The notes: generated from the letters alone by a model not told the origin. DNA of 64,000 nucleotides from Bacteroides oleiciplenus YIT 12058 (GCF_000315485.1 NZ_JH992940.1:1624816-1688815), one strand, 5' to 3'; positions 17,291 through 27,536 are shown, numbered from the stretch's first letter. Numbers and translations are program-made.

Positions 17291-17989
17291 ATGCATGTAT
17301 TTTATACACCTGACATACAAACCCATGCCGAACTTCCAGAAGAGGAAGCACAACACTGTGTCCGTGTACTGCGCCTCAACATCGGCGACCAAATAACACT
17401 AACTGACGGTAAAGGTAACTTCTACCGCGCAGAAATCAGTGTTGCCACCAATAAACGTTGTATGGTAAACATTCTGGAAACTACCTATCAGGAACCTTTA
17501 TGGAATGGTCATCTGCATATCGCCATGGCACCTACCAAGAATATGGACCGCACGGAATGGTTTGCAGAGAAAGCCACCGAGATAGGTTTCGACGAGCTGA
17601 CCTTCCTGAACTGCCGTTTCTCCGAGCGAAAGGTTATCAAGACGGAACGTATCAGCAAGATACTCGTTTCTGCCATCAAACAATCTCTCAAGGCGCGTCT
17701 GCCGCAACTGAATGAAATGATCGACTTTGATAAGTTCATCGTGCAGCCTTTCGAAGGGCAGAAATTCATTGCACATTGTTATGAAGGTGAGAAACCTTTG
17801 CTGAAAGAAGTGCTTCGAAAAGGAGAAGATGCTCTGGTATTGATAGGCCCGGAAGGGGATTTCAGTGAAGAAGAAGTGCAAAAGGCTATAGAGTATGGCT
17901 TTATGCCTATCAGCTTGGGTAGGTCGAGACTACGCACAGAGACAGCTGCCTTGGTAGCCTGCCACATTTTGAATTTACAAAATCAATGA
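17291..17989 (+). CDS. rsmE: 16S rRNA (uracil-1498-N3) methyltransferase
   Basis: SPOUT-fold enzyme that methylates U1498 in the decoding centre of 16S rRNA. 232 residues: an N-terminal PUA-like domain (EEEAQHCVRVLRLNIGDQIT) and a C-terminal knotted domain with the diagnostic RsmE motifs LIGPEGDFSEEE and PISLGRSRLRTETAAL. The length is that of the family. The start at 17291 leaves only 3 bp to the preceding stop. The DUF4836 lipoprotein gene follows after 25 bp. Confidence 0.95.
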   Translation: MHVFYTPDIQTHAELPEEEAQHCVRVLRLNIGDQITLTDGKGNFYRAEISVATNKRCMVNILETTYQEPLWNGHLHIAMAPTKNMDRTEWFAEKATEIGFDELTFLNCRFSERKVIKTERISKILVSAIKQSLKARLPQLNEMIDFDKFIVQPFEGQKFIAHCYEGEKPLLKEVLRKGEDALVLIGPEGDFSEEEVQKAIEYGFMPISLGRSRLRTETAALVACHILNLQNQ

Positions 17990-18014
17990 TAATCACACTA
18001 AAACCAAGAATGAT

Positions 18015-19568
18015 ATGAAGAAAAGTTTGTTTCCCCGCTTGGCGTTGATGGCTGTATTGATGGCTTTTGTCAGCGCATGTTCCGAGAAACAGGAGTACAC
18101 GAATGTGATTCCTGCCAATGTTAGCACGGTAGTCAGCATCAACGTGAAGTCTCTGGTTGACAAAGCAGGCCTCAACGACAAGGAGAACAAAGAAGCACAA
18201 CAAAAGCTGATAGATGCTTTGAAGAGTGGTATGAACGCCGCAACATTCCAGCAAGTGGAAATGATTATGAAAGACCCAAAAAAATCGGGTATCGATGTAT
18301 CAGCTCCAATGTACGTTTTCAGTGCGGAAGCATTCCCTTACACCACCGTAGTTGCGAAAGTAAGCAATGAGGACGACTTACATGCACTACTGGAAACACT
18401 GGAAAAAGAGAAAATTTGCCAACCTCTGGCAAGTGGCGACGGTTTCCAGTTTACACAGATGAACAACCAGGTACTCCTGGCTTATACCCCTTCTGTGCTT
18501 ATGCTGACCAATTACAGCGGTACTACGCAACTCGATAAAATCAAACAAGCTATCCCCACACTGCTGAAGCAGACCAGCGAGAACAGTGTTGTTTCGACAT
18601 CTGCTTTCAAGAAGATGCAGAAGATGGGTGGAGATATTGACGTACTTTTCTCTCCGGCAAGCTTTTTGGGAGCATACACCAGCCAACTCAATTTCGGTCT
18701 GCCTCAGAACATCAATCTGAAAGACATGCAGATACTGGGAAGCCTCTCTTTCGACAAAGGGAAAATCAGCATGAAGTATGAAAACTTCACTGAGAACCCT
18801 GAACTGCAAGCCATGTTCGACAAACAGAAGAAAGCGACCTGCGCTATAGAGAATAGTTTCCTGAAATACTTCCCAAAATCTACACTGATGTACCTCAGCA
18901 TGGGTATCAATGGAGAGGAATTCTACAATCTGCTGCTCGAAAATCAGGAATTCCAGAAAAACTTCTCCATTTCCAAGGCAAATGAAGTGAAAGAATTATT
19001 CGGAACATTCCAGAAAGATGTTGCAGTAGGTCTGATTAATGTCACCATGAACAACGCCCCTACCTTCCTACTTTATGCTAATGTGAAGAGTGCTGCACCC
19101 GTGCAGATGCTATACGAGAAAAAGGGTGAACTGGGTCTGAAACGTGGCGAAGACATCTTGAAACTGGGTGAAAACGAATATGTATACAAGTCCAGCATGC
19201 TGAATGTATTCTTCGGTGTACGCGACAATAATTTGTATGCAACGAACGACGAAATGCTGTATAAAAGCATAGACAAAGCCGTTAATCCGTCAATCAAAGA
19301 TACCGAGTTCGCATCAAATATCAAAGGCAAGCATAGTGCTTTCGTCATCAATGCGGAAGCTATTCTGGGACTACCGGTAGTGAAGATGTTGGGCGAATAC
19401 GGCGGAACGCAATACGCAACCGCTATTGCCCTGGTTGACAAAGTAGCTTACATGGAAGCTGTAGGCGACCCGAACAATAATGCAGAAATGGTCATTCAGT
19501 TGAAAGACAAGAATGTAAATGCATTGAAACAGATTGTAAACTTCATCAAAGAGTTTGCAGGCATCTAA
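18015..19568 (+). CDS. DUF4836 family lipoprotein
   Basis: 517 residues with a lipobox (MAFVSAC, Cys about 22), so it should be anchored in the periplasm or outer membrane. The body matches the DUF4836 family of Bacteroidetes (VIPANVSTVVSINVKSLVDKAG near the start; repeated YANVKSA/YLSMGINGEEFY strands). No activity is known. It is followed 12 bp later by an ABC ATPase and permease, and a role as a partner of that transporter is possible but only inferred from context. Confidence 0.8.
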   Translation: MKKSLFPRLALMAVLMAFVSACSEKQEYTNVIPANVSTVVSINVKSLVDKAGLNDKENKEAQQKLIDALKSGMNAATFQQVEMIMKDPKKSGIDVSAPMYVFSAEAFPYTTVVAKVSNEDDLHALLETLEKEKICQPLASGDGFQFTQMNNQVLLAYTPSVLMLTNYSGTTQLDKIKQAIPTLLKQTSENSVVSTSAFKKMQKMGGDIDVLFSPASFLGAYTSQLNFGLPQNINLKDMQILGSLSFDKGKISMKYENFTENPELQAMFDKQKKATCAIENSFLKYFPKSTLMYLSMGINGEEFYNLLLENQEFQKNFSISKANEVKELFGTFQKDVAVGLINVTMNNAPTFLLYANVKSAAPVQMLYEKKGELGLKRGEDILKLGENEYVYKSSMLNVFFGVRDNNLYATNDEMLYKSIDKAVNPSIKDTEFASNIKGKHSAFVINAEAILGLPVVKMLGEYGGTQYATAIALVDKVAYMEAVGDPNNNAEMVIQLKDKNVNALKQIVNFIKEFAGI

Positions 19569-19580
19569 TCCCGATAAATA

Positions 19581-20225
19581 ATGGAAATCATTCATCTGCG
19601 GCAAACACTTCCCCAAGTGTTTGCCGACCGGGATGCCATCACATCCGACGTGTGGCATCAAGATCTTGTGCTACGGAAAGGAGAGCGGTATTTGATTGAA
19701 GCCGCGTCCGGCACAGGTAAATCTTCCCTATGTAGCTATCTCTACGGATATCGTCGCGACTATCAGGGTATTATCAATTTCGATGAACGAAATATCCGTT
19801 CGCTCTCCATTCATGAATGGATAGAATTACGGAAACATTCGCTGAGTATGTTGTTTCAGGAACTACGCATCTTTCCGGAACTGACAGCATTAGAAAATGT
19901 CCAGTTGAAGAATCGGCTCACCAATTATAAAAAGAAAAAAGAAATACTTGCCTTTTTTGAGACACTCGGTATTACCGATAAAGTAAATGAGAAAGCCGGA
20001 AAGCTATCTTTCGGACAACAGCAACGCGTAGCGTTCATTCGCGCACTCTGCCAGCCATTCGATTTCATCTTCCTGGATGAGCCTATTAGTCATCTGGACG
20101 ATGATAACGGTGCACTGATGGGACAAATGCTGACCGAGGAAGCCGAAAAGCAAGGTGCAGGAGTAATCGTTACTTCCATCGGAAAGCATATCGAACTCCC
20201 TTACACCCACATCTACAGACTGTAA
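19581..20225 (+). CDS. ABC transporter ATP-binding protein (atypical P-loop)
   Basis: 214-residue nucleotide-binding subunit of a LolD/MacB-like exporter. Signature LSFGQQQRV and Walker B FIFLDEPISHLD are clear. Two features depart from the norm: Walker A reads AASGTGKSS, with Ala in place of the first Gly, and the H-loop His expected after the strand GVIVTS is not present (VTSIGKHI). ATP binding is probably kept, hydrolysis might be altered. It is followed 35 bp later by its permease, across a spacer of repeated CAAATCGT-like words. Confidence 0.85.
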   Translation: MEIIHLRQTLPQVFADRDAITSDVWHQDLVLRKGERYLIEAASGTGKSSLCSYLYGYRRDYQGIINFDERNIRSLSIHEWIELRKHSLSMLFQELRIFPELTALENVQLKNRLTNYKKKKEILAFFETLGITDKVNEKAGKLSFGQQQRVAFIRALCQPFDFIFLDEPISHLDDDNGALMGQMLTEEAEKQGAGVIVTSIGKHIELPYTHIYRL

Positions 20226-20260
20226 TTTCAATCGTCAAATCGTAAATTGTCAAATCATAC
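20226..20260 (+). repeat. Degenerate TCAAATCGTAAA-type repeat in the ATPase-permease spacer
   Basis: The 35-bp spacer consists of near-repeats AATCGTCA, AATCGTAA, ATTGTCAA, ATCATAC. It resembles the spacer at 13738-13772 in style; no function can be assigned. Confidence 0.35.
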
Positions 20261-21466
20261 ATGAACAGACTTGTTTGGAAACTTCTCCGTCAACACATCA
20301 GCATCGGGCAACTGAGCGGCTTTTTTCTCGCCAATATCTTCGGAATGCTGATTGTACTACTGAGCGTGCAATTTTATAAGGATGTCCTTCCCGTTTTCAC
20401 GCAGGGAGACAGTTTCATGAAAAAGGATTATATCATCGCTACCAAGAAAATCAGTGCTCTCGGCAGCCTCACCGGACAAAGCAACACTTTCTCCAAAGAA
20501 GAAATTAAGGAACTGGAAGCACAACCTTTCACACGTAGCGTAGGTGCCTTTACCCCTACACTTTTCAAAGTATCAGCAGGACTAGGGATGCAACAAGCCG
20601 GTATCCGTATCTCTACTGATATGTTTTTCGAGTCTGTTCCCGATGCCTTTGTCGATGTCAGTCTGGACAAGTGGCACTTCGACGAGGATACACAAACCAT
20701 ACCTATCATCATTCCCCGCAATTACCTGAATCTTTATAACTTCGGTTTTGCACAAAGCCGCAACCTGCCGAAGTTGTCGGAAGGTGTGATGGGGCTGATA
20801 CAAATGGACATCGTCATGCGCGGCAATGGACGTATGGAACAATATAAAGGAAATATCGTCGGTTTCTCCAACCGCCTGAATACGATTCTCGTTCCGCAAT
20901 CGTTTATGGAATGGGCAAATAAAACGTTTGCCCCCGAACGAGATGCACAGTCGTCCCGCCTCATTGTAGAAGTGAAGAATCCTACGGATACAGCCATCAC
21001 CGACTATTTTCAACAGAAGAATTATGAAACCGAAGGAGACAACCTGGATGCCGGAAAGACTACCTACTTCCTGCGTCTCACCACAGGTATTGTCTCGGGT
21101 ATAGGACTGTTTATCAGCATCCTGTCTTTCTATATCCTGATGCTGAGTGTATTCCTGCTGCTTCAAAAGAATACGGCAAAGTTGGAGAACCTGTTATTAA
21201 TAGGTTACAGTCCTTCCAAAGTGGCACTACCTTATCATGTGCTGACCGTAGGACTAAATCTTTTCGTATTATTCCTCGCTATCGGTGGCGTGGCGTGGCT
21301 GAGAAGTTACTATATAGGAGTTCTGCAAACTCTGCTTCCACAACTGGAAACGGGTTCTCTCCTACCCTGTATACTTGCCGGAAGTATCTTATTCATAGTG
21401 GTATCCACCCTGAATATACTCCTGATACGCAAGAAAGTTCTCTCTATCTGGAAAGGCAATAAATAA
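20261..21466 (+). CDS. ABC transporter permease, FtsX/MacB-like
   Basis: 401 residues with one membrane segment near the N-terminus (FFLANIFGMLIVLLSVQFY), a large periplasmic domain (~50-275), and three C-terminal segments (GIVSGIGLFISILSFYILML; NLFVLFLAIGGVAWL; ILAGSILFIVVSTLNILLI). This is the four-TM topology of FtsX/LolE/MacB permeases that work by extracting or pushing periplasmic substrates. It pairs with the preceding ATPase. Substrate unknown; given the lipoprotein gene upstream and the cell-wall enzyme downstream, an envelope role is plausible. Confidence 0.8.
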   Translation: MNRLVWKLLRQHISIGQLSGFFLANIFGMLIVLLSVQFYKDVLPVFTQGDSFMKKDYIIATKKISALGSLTGQSNTFSKEEIKELEAQPFTRSVGAFTPTLFKVSAGLGMQQAGIRISTDMFFESVPDAFVDVSLDKWHFDEDTQTIPIIIPRNYLNLYNFGFAQSRNLPKLSEGVMGLIQMDIVMRGNGRMEQYKGNIVGFSNRLNTILVPQSFMEWANKTFAPERDAQSSRLIVEVKNPTDTAITDYFQQKNYETEGDNLDAGKTTYFLRLTTGIVSGIGLFISILSFYILMLSVFLLLQKNTAKLENLLLIGYSPSKVALPYHVLTVGLNLFVLFLAIGGVAWLRSYYIGVLQTLLPQLETGSLLPCILAGSILFIVVSTLNILLIRKKVLSIWKGNK

Positions 21467-21480
21467 TTGCTGCAAAGGTT

Positions 21481-23412
21481 ATGATAAAACAAAGAATAAA
21501 AAGAATAATAGTAGCATGCCTCATGCTGCTATTTCTTTTATTAGCAACAGCTTTCATCTCTCGGGGAAGTTTATTGCGTCATGTAGCAGACAAACGTATT
21601 GCCCGACTGGAACAACGTTATGGACTGGACATCAGCTACAACCAGCTCCGGATGAAAGGTCTGAACACGATTTCCGTCAGCGGACTGAATGTAGTGCCGG
21701 AGGAAAGAGATACACTGCTTGCCCTGCAATCACTCAATGTCCGCATCAACCTGTGGAAACTACTATGGGGAGACATCAACATCAAAGATGTCCGGATGGA
21801 CGGACTTTCGCTGAATTTCATCAAACAAGGTCCTGTTGCCAACTATGACTTCCTCTTTCTGCCTCACAGTGAGAGCGAAAAGTCCACTCCTACCTCAAAA
21901 AGTAACGCCGACTATACCCGTCGCATAAATACAACACTCAATCTTCTCTTCGGCTTACTACCCGGCAATGGAGAGCTTACCCACCTTACCATCACCGAGC
22001 GAAAGGACAGTAATTTTGTAAGTTTCCGCATCCCCCGTTTCCTTATTGACCATTACTGTTTCCATTCTCAAATAGCCGTACAGGAAGACAGTCTCAACCA
22101 AAATTGGAATACCGAAGGGGAATTCAATCCTTCTGAAAGGCATCTGCGGGCCATCCTCTACGCCCCACAATTGACAGTACCCTATATCAACCGCCGCTTT
22201 GGAGCAGAAGTACAATTCGACAGTCTGACATGCAGCTTCTCACAAAAGAAGCTAGAGGGTAGAGTTACTTGCCTCGTCGGTCAGTCGGAAGTACGAGGGT
22301 TGAATATATATCACAAACGCCTATCCCCCGAAATTATCAATCTGGACCAGGGACAACTCGATTTCCATATAAACGTCAGCCCGCAAGCTGTAGAACTGGA
22401 TAGTGCCAGTCTGGTACGTTTCAATGCATTGACTTTTCATCCTTACTTAAAGGCAGAGCGGGCTGGAAATACTGCAAGCAGAAAGGAGTGGCATTTTACA
22501 GCTTCTGTCCGCAAACCCTGGTTTCCTTCGGAAGAACTATTCGGCTCATTGCCTAAAGGACTCTTTGAGAATCTGGAAGGACTCAGCACTACAGGACAAT
22601 TAGCCTATCATTTTCTGTTGGACGTGGATTTCTCCCGATTGGATAGTCTGAAGTTTGAATCGGAACTGAAAGAGAAAGACTTCCGCATCCTCCATTATGG
22701 AAAGACGGATTTGAGCAAGATGTCCGGTGAATTCACCTATACGGCCTACGAGAACGGACAACCGGTATATACTTTCCCTGTAGGCTCGTCATGGGAGTAT
22801 TTCACGCCACTCGACAGCATCTCCCCACTATTGCAAATGTCGGTGATGCAAAGTGAGGACGGAGCTTTCTTCTATCATCAGGGCTTCCTGCCGGATGCTA
22901 TGCGTGAAGCACTGATTCATGATCTGGAAGTCCGTAAATTTGCTCGTGGCGGCAGCACCATCTCCATGCAATTAGTGAAGAATGTCTTCCTGAACCGCAG
23001 TAAGAATATTGCCCGTAAACTGGAAGAAGCACTTATCGTCTGGCTTATTGAAACCGAACATCTTACTCCGAAAGCCCGTATGTACGAAGTCTATCTGAAC
23101 ATAGCCGAATGGGGACCTATGGTTTATGGTATCCGTGAGGCCGCAGATTTCTACTTCAAGAAACGCCCTTCACAATTAAGTATAGAAGAATCCATCTTCC
23201 TCGCCTCCATCGTCCCTAAACCAAAACACTTCAAGAACTCATTCACAGCAGACGGAAGGTTGCAGGAGAGCCAGGAAGGTTACTTCCGCCTGATTGCTGA
23301 AAGGTTGGTGAAGAAAGGGGTCATCACCGAAGAACAGGCGGCACAAGTAAACATTAACAACCTCGTACTGAAAGGGGTAGCTAAAGCAAGTTTTGTAAGT
23401 GAAGACTTTTAG
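21481..23412 (+). CDS. AsmA-like / GT51 peptidoglycan glycosyltransferase
   Basis: 643 residues: one N-terminal membrane anchor (VACLMLLFLLLATAFIS), a long strand-rich AsmA/TamB-like region (~30-430; e.g. GLDISYNQLRMKGLNTISVS, INIKDVRMDGLSLNF), then a C-terminal GT51 lipid II polymerase domain (~440-630). GT51 motifs seen are SEDGAFFYHQGF with the catalytic Glu, GGSTISMQLVKNVFL and NIAEWGPMVYGIREA. No transpeptidase domain is present, so it would be a monofunctional glycosyltransferase. Its stop is 3 bp from that of the convergent HTCS gene, with no visible terminator between them. Confidence 0.82.
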   Translation: MIKQRIKRIIVACLMLLFLLLATAFISRGSLLRHVADKRIARLEQRYGLDISYNQLRMKGLNTISVSGLNVVPEERDTLLALQSLNVRINLWKLLWGDINIKDVRMDGLSLNFIKQGPVANYDFLFLPHSESEKSTPTSKSNADYTRRINTTLNLLFGLLPGNGELTHLTITERKDSNFVSFRIPRFLIDHYCFHSQIAVQEDSLNQNWNTEGEFNPSERHLRAILYAPQLTVPYINRRFGAEVQFDSLTCSFSQKKLEGRVTCLVGQSEVRGLNIYHKRLSPEIINLDQGQLDFHINVSPQAVELDSASLVRFNALTFHPYLKAERAGNTASRKEWHFTASVRKPWFPSEELFGSLPKGLFENLEGLSTTGQLAYHFLLDVDFSRLDSLKFESELKEKDFRILHYGKTDLSKMSGEFTYTAYENGQPVYTFPVGSSWEYFTPLDSISPLLQMSVMQSEDGAFFYHQGFLPDAMREALIHDLEVRKFARGGSTISMQLVKNVFLNRSKNIARKLEEALIVWLIETEHLTPKARMYEVYLNIAEWGPMVYGIREAADFYFKKRPSQLSIEESIFLASIVPKPKHFKNSFTADGRLQESQEGYFRLIAERLVKKGVITEEQAAQVNINNLVLKGVAKASFVSEDF

Positions 23413-23415
23413 ATA

Positions 23416-26400
23416 TTACCCCTGATGCGCCTGCATATACTCCTTAGGTGACATTCCATGAACTTCTTTAAAAGAACTGGAGAAATGCGACAAATTCGTA
23501 TATCCTGTTGCATACGCTACTTCTGACACCGTCAGCTTCTTCTCTTTCAACAAGGCGGCAGCTTGCTGAAGGCGAATATTCTTAATAAAGTCGCGTGCCG
23601 AGAGATTCGTCAGCTCTTTCAACTTCCGGTGCACATGCACACGGCTCAGACCAACATTGGCCGCCAGCATCTCCACATTCAATTCCGTATTGGAAAGATT
23701 CTCATTGATAACCTTCATTATCTTGCCCATCAATATCTCGTCCGCGGACTTCATGGATAGCTTCTGCACCTTGTCCTCTTGTTGTTGTGCCCCACTGAAT
23801 TTACTCTTCAGCAGCTTACGGTTAGCTATCAGATTGGCAATCGTACCTTTCAGCAACTCCGTATTGAAAGGCTTCACCATATAAGCATCCGCGCCGGTTG
23901 CCATACCTTCCATTGTATCTTCCGGTTTAGATTTAGCTGTCAACAGAATAACAGGTACGTGATTGACATTCGTGTTCTGCTTCATTTTCCGACAAAGGGA
24001 TAATCCATCCATTTCCGGCATCATAATATCACTGATTACCAAATCAGGAGTATCCGCAAGAATGGTATCATATGCTTCTTTACCATTCTTGCACGTCATA
24101 ATCCTGTAGTCTTCCTCCAGTTCCTCCTTCAGATAAGAGAGAATTTCCTCCTCATCTTCCACTATCAATATACGCATGCGATTCTTCGCTTTACCCGTCT
24201 TTCTGCCTTCTGCATCTTCTTCCTCTTCTTCAAAGGTTTCCTCAAAATCCGGTTTCTCCGGCTTCACCAACACTGCATGAGGTGTGGTCGCCAGTTCCAC
24301 ATCTTCCAGTTCATCCGTCCGGAGATGAGCGGATCCCATCGGAATACGAATGATGAAACGGCTTCCCGGAGCATCCTCCCGGTTCTCTGCCAGAATAAGC
24401 CCATGATGCAATTCCACTAACGAACGGGACAGATGCAAACCAATGCCCGTACCAAAGTTAGACTTCGTCACATCATTATCTATTTGATAGAAACGCTCAA
24501 AGATGCGCTCTATCTTTTCCCGGTCGAGCCCGATGCCGCTATCAGTCACCGTTATCTGAAAATATTCCCTTAACGGGTCTTTGCGAGTGGAATCGCGTCC
24601 GGTAGAGAGCGTCACTGTAATTTCTCCCTGCTCCGGCGTATACTTGAAAGCATTGGAAAAGATATTCATCAATATCTTATCGAAGTTATTCATATCCACC
24701 CACACTTTCAGTTGCGGCATGGAATGTTCAAAGATGAAATGTATCTTCTTCTTTTGTGCCAGATAACCGAAGGTGAGCATCACATCGTCAATGAAGCCCA
24801 CTATATCCGTCTCCCTGAACTTCATGAACATCTGCCCTTTATCCAGCTTACGAATATCCATCAATTGGTTTATCAGACGAAGAATGCGCTGTGCATTCCG
24901 GTAAATCATCAGGTACGTCTTCTGCACCTCTCCGCCTTTCTTTTCCGCCAGCAGTTTCTCCAGCGGATTGATGATAAGCGTCATCGGGGTGCGTATCTCA
25001 TGTGATATATTGATAAAGAACTGCAACTTTGCCTCATTCAATTGCTCGGCATGCTCACGCTTCATGATTTCGCGGCGATGGCGCATACGCGATAATATAT
25101 AGTTGACAATGCCCACCACCAGCAAGCCGGCCAAGAAGGTATAAATGCAGTACGCCCACCACATTTCATACCAGGGCGGGGTAATCAGAATCTTGACTGT
25201 GCGTACTTCCGAAAGGTTACCGTGGCTCAACGCCCTCACCTGGAAAGTATACTTGCCCGGTGGAAGATTATTGTAAGTCACCCTGTTCACACCCGGCTCG
25301 GTAGTGAGCCATTGGTTACTCAATTCTTCAATCTTATACTGATAAGATATCTGTTCCGGATTGTTATACTGCAACGTAGAGAAGACGATGCTGAACGTAT
25401 TGTCATGATGAGCCAGGTGGAACATATTTGCATCCAGCACGGAAGTATAAATAACGGTATGCCTTCCCGAACGCGTATTCTTACGAACAGGTTGGTTGAA
25501 GATAGAGAAGTCCGTAATCCATACCCGGGTATTCTTCAGTACACTGCCTATGGAAGAAGGCAGAAAACAGGTGATACCATTAATGCCACCGAAATATATT
25601 TTCCCAGTGCGGTCCTTATAGAATGCCCCATGCGTAAACTCATTGCCCTGCAAACCGTCGCCCGCATAGTAATTGATAAAACGGTTGTTCGCCACATCAT
25701 ATTTGCAGATGCCCATATAGGTACTAATCCATATATTATGCTTCTCGTCCTCACAAAGTCCGCAAATCACATTGTTCGGTAAGCCGTCCGCTATCGTAAA
25801 ACATTTCAGCTCCTCGGTATTCTTGTCGAAACGATACAATCCGTCGGTCGTACCTGCCCAGATGTTCCCGGCATGGTCTTCCTGCAATACATATCCCACC
25901 CGGTCTTCAATCAAAGAGTTCACCTCACGATAGTTGATGAAACTCTCATTCTCTGGATTGAAACAACTGATGCCTTTGTAATGTCCCAGCCAAATCAATC
26001 CCTCACTGTCACAAAAGATATAATTCACCCAGTCGTTGGCCAATTCATTCCGCGTCAGGTCACCCGTTTCGTCTTTGGACGATTCGTAATGTTTCAAAGC
26101 CTTTGTCACCAGATTATATTGATAGAAACCAGAACCGAAAGTAGCGATATACAGATTCTTGTGCCGGTCTTCCGTAATGGAGAATATCTTCTCATTGTCA
26201 ATTGATAACGGATACTCACATTCTCCCGTCCGCCTGTTCAGCTTCGCCAGTCCCCGTGTATAAGAGCCTAACCAGAAGTCACCATTCGTATCTTCATACA
26301 TGCACATGATGGTGTTGGCAACCGACCGCAAACTATTGCCCGGCTGGTAATGCCGCAACCTGTTTCCTTCCGCATCCAGTTCATACACTCCCTCATTATC

Positions 26401-27513
26401 TGCTCCCACCCACAGATGGTGGTTGCTGTCCTGATAGATGGACATCACACACCCCTGTCCGATGGGATTATAGTAGATAGACTTATTACCGTAATATTCA
26501 AACGGGTTTTCCTGTCTCGGTATCAAAGCAATCCCGCGTTGAAACAAGCCCAACCACAGATTCTTGTCCCGGTCTTCCAGTATAGCATGTATCTTCCCTT
26601 CTGAAAAGTCCAGCGGAGCGGAATTAATGCTGTAATCTTCTATCGTCCCGGTCATCCGGTTATACGTTTTCAGCCCCTGCCCGTCGGTACCTATCAGCAA
26701 ACGGTCGTCCACCACCGTAAGGCAATAGATGGATAATGCTCCCCCACCTTTACAGGGCACAGGCACAAAACAATTCCGCTCACGGTCATAGCGTGACATT
26801 CCTTGTTTTTGAGTTCCCACAAACAGGTTTCCGTACTTATCCTCAGTAATGGCAGATACATAATTATCATTAATCACCGGATATCTGTAGATGCGCACTT
26901 CTTTCGTTGCAGGCAGATAGCAAATCAGTCCATGCCCCTCGGTGCCTATCCATATATTATAATGAGAGTCTTCATAGAGGTTGGACTGAAAGTTATAGTT
27001 CACTTGCCTCATGATTTCATCAATGGAGAGAGCTTGCTGCCGTTGTTCATCAAGACGGAAGATTCCCTGTCCGGTGGTCACTATCCAGATTTCCCCATTA
27101 TGCAACTTCTGCATCTGCGTGACATGCGGAAAGACCTGCTTACCAGCACGCATCATTGGTATTTCCCGAAAAGTATCCGTCTCCGGGTCATACTTCATCA
27201 GTCCGTCGATACAGCCCACCAGCAAATTCTGCCGGTTGTCTTCGAAAAGTGTGCGCACATAGTTGTTTTTAATGGAAGTGGAATCACCGGAAAGGTGTTT
27301 ATAGTTCGAGAAGCGAAGCCCATCGAACCTGTTCAGTCCATATTCTGTAGCAATCCAGATAAATCCCCTCTTATCCTGAAATATCTGATTGATAAGACTG
27401 CTGGATAATTCGTTATTGGTAGAGTAGAATTTACCGGTCTGTGCTGCCAGAGGCAAGCCAACCAAACACAGCAATAATAATATAAAAAGGATTCTGTTAT
27501 GGGATGTTCTCAT
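23416..27513 (-). CDS. Hybrid two-component system regulator (HTCS) no. 1
   Basis: 1365-residue one-polypeptide sensor and transcription factor. Order: signal peptide (GLPLAAQ); periplasmic double propeller of reg_prop blades (~30-690; repeated DKRGFIWIATEYGLNRFDG-type units); Y_Y_Y domain (~700-785); membrane segment (~790-812); HisKA with phospho-acceptor His in NISHEIRTPMT (~838); HATPase_c with N box and GTGIGLHLSRSLVELHHG; receiver domain with phospho-Asp in VISDIMMPEMDG (~1160); AraC-type HTH at the C-terminus (VHRKLKELTNLSARDFI). It is divergent from the susC operon across a 559-bp spacer, so it probably senses xylo-oligosaccharides and activates that operon. HTCS no. 2 (48075) has the same architecture. 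Confidence 0.93.
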   Translation of the reverse strand: MRTSHNRILFILLLLCLVGLPLAAQTGKFYSTNNELSSSLINQIFQDKRGFIWIATEYGLNRFDGLRFSNYKHLSGDSTSIKNNYVRTLFEDNRQNLLVGCIDGLMKYDPETDTFREIPMMRAGKQVFPHVTQMQKLHNGEIWIVTTGQGIFRLDEQRQQALSIDEIMRQVNYNFQSNLYEDSHYNIWIGTEGHGLICYLPATKEVRIYRYPVINDNYVSAITEDKYGNLFVGTQKQGMSRYDRERNCFVPVPCKGGGALSIYCLTVVDDRLLIGTDGQGLKTYNRMTGTIEDYSINSAPLDFSEGKIHAILEDRDKNLWLGLFQRGIALIPRQENPFEYYGNKSIYYNPIGQGCVMSIYQDSNHHLWVGADNEGVYELDAEGNRLRHYQPGNSLRSVANTIMCMYEDTNGDFWLGSYTRGLAKLNRRTGECEYPLSIDNEKIFSITEDRHKNLYIATFGSGFYQYNLVTKALKHYESSKDETGDLTRNELANDWVNYIFCDSEGLIWLGHYKGISCFNPENESFINYREVNSLIEDRVGYVLQEDHAGNIWAGTTDGLYRFDKNTEELKCFTIADGLPNNVICGLCEDEKHNIWISTYMGICKYDVANNRFINYYAGDGLQGNEFTHGAFYKDRTGKIYFGGINGITCFLPSSIGSVLKNTRVWITDFSIFNQPVRKNTRSGRHTVIYTSVLDANMFHLAHHDNTFSIVFSTLQYNNPEQISYQYKIEELSNQWLTTEPGVNRVTYNNLPPGKYTFQVRALSHGNLSEVRTVKILITPPWYEMWWAYCIYTFLAGLLVVGIVNYILSRMRHRREIMKREHAEQLNEAKLQFFINISHEIRTPMTLIINPLEKLLAEKKGGEVQKTYLMIYRNAQRILRLINQLMDIRKLDKGQMFMKFRETDIVGFIDDVMLTFGYLAQKKKIHFIFEHSMPQLKVWVDMNNFDKILMNIFSNAFKYTPEQGEITVTLSTGRDSTRKDPLREYFQITVTDSGIGLDREKIERIFERFYQIDNDVTKSNFGTGIGLHLSRSLVELHHGLILAENREDAPGSRFIIRIPMGSAHLRTDELEDVELATTPHAVLVKPEKPDFEETFEEEEEDAEGRKTGKAKNRMRILIVEDEEEILSYLKEELEEDYRIMTCKNGKEAYDTILADTPDLVISDIMMPEMDGLSLCRKMKQNTNVNHVPVILLTAKSKPEDTMEGMATGADAYMVKPFNTELLKGTIANLIANRKLLKSKFSGAQQQEDKVQKLSMKSADEILMGKIMKVINENLSNTELNVEMLAANVGLSRVHVHRKLKELTNLSARDFIKNIRLQQAAALLKEKKLTVSEVAYATGYTNLSHFSSSFKEVHGMSPKEYMQAHQG

Positions 27514-27536
27514 CGCATTTTAAACTTAAAGGTAAG

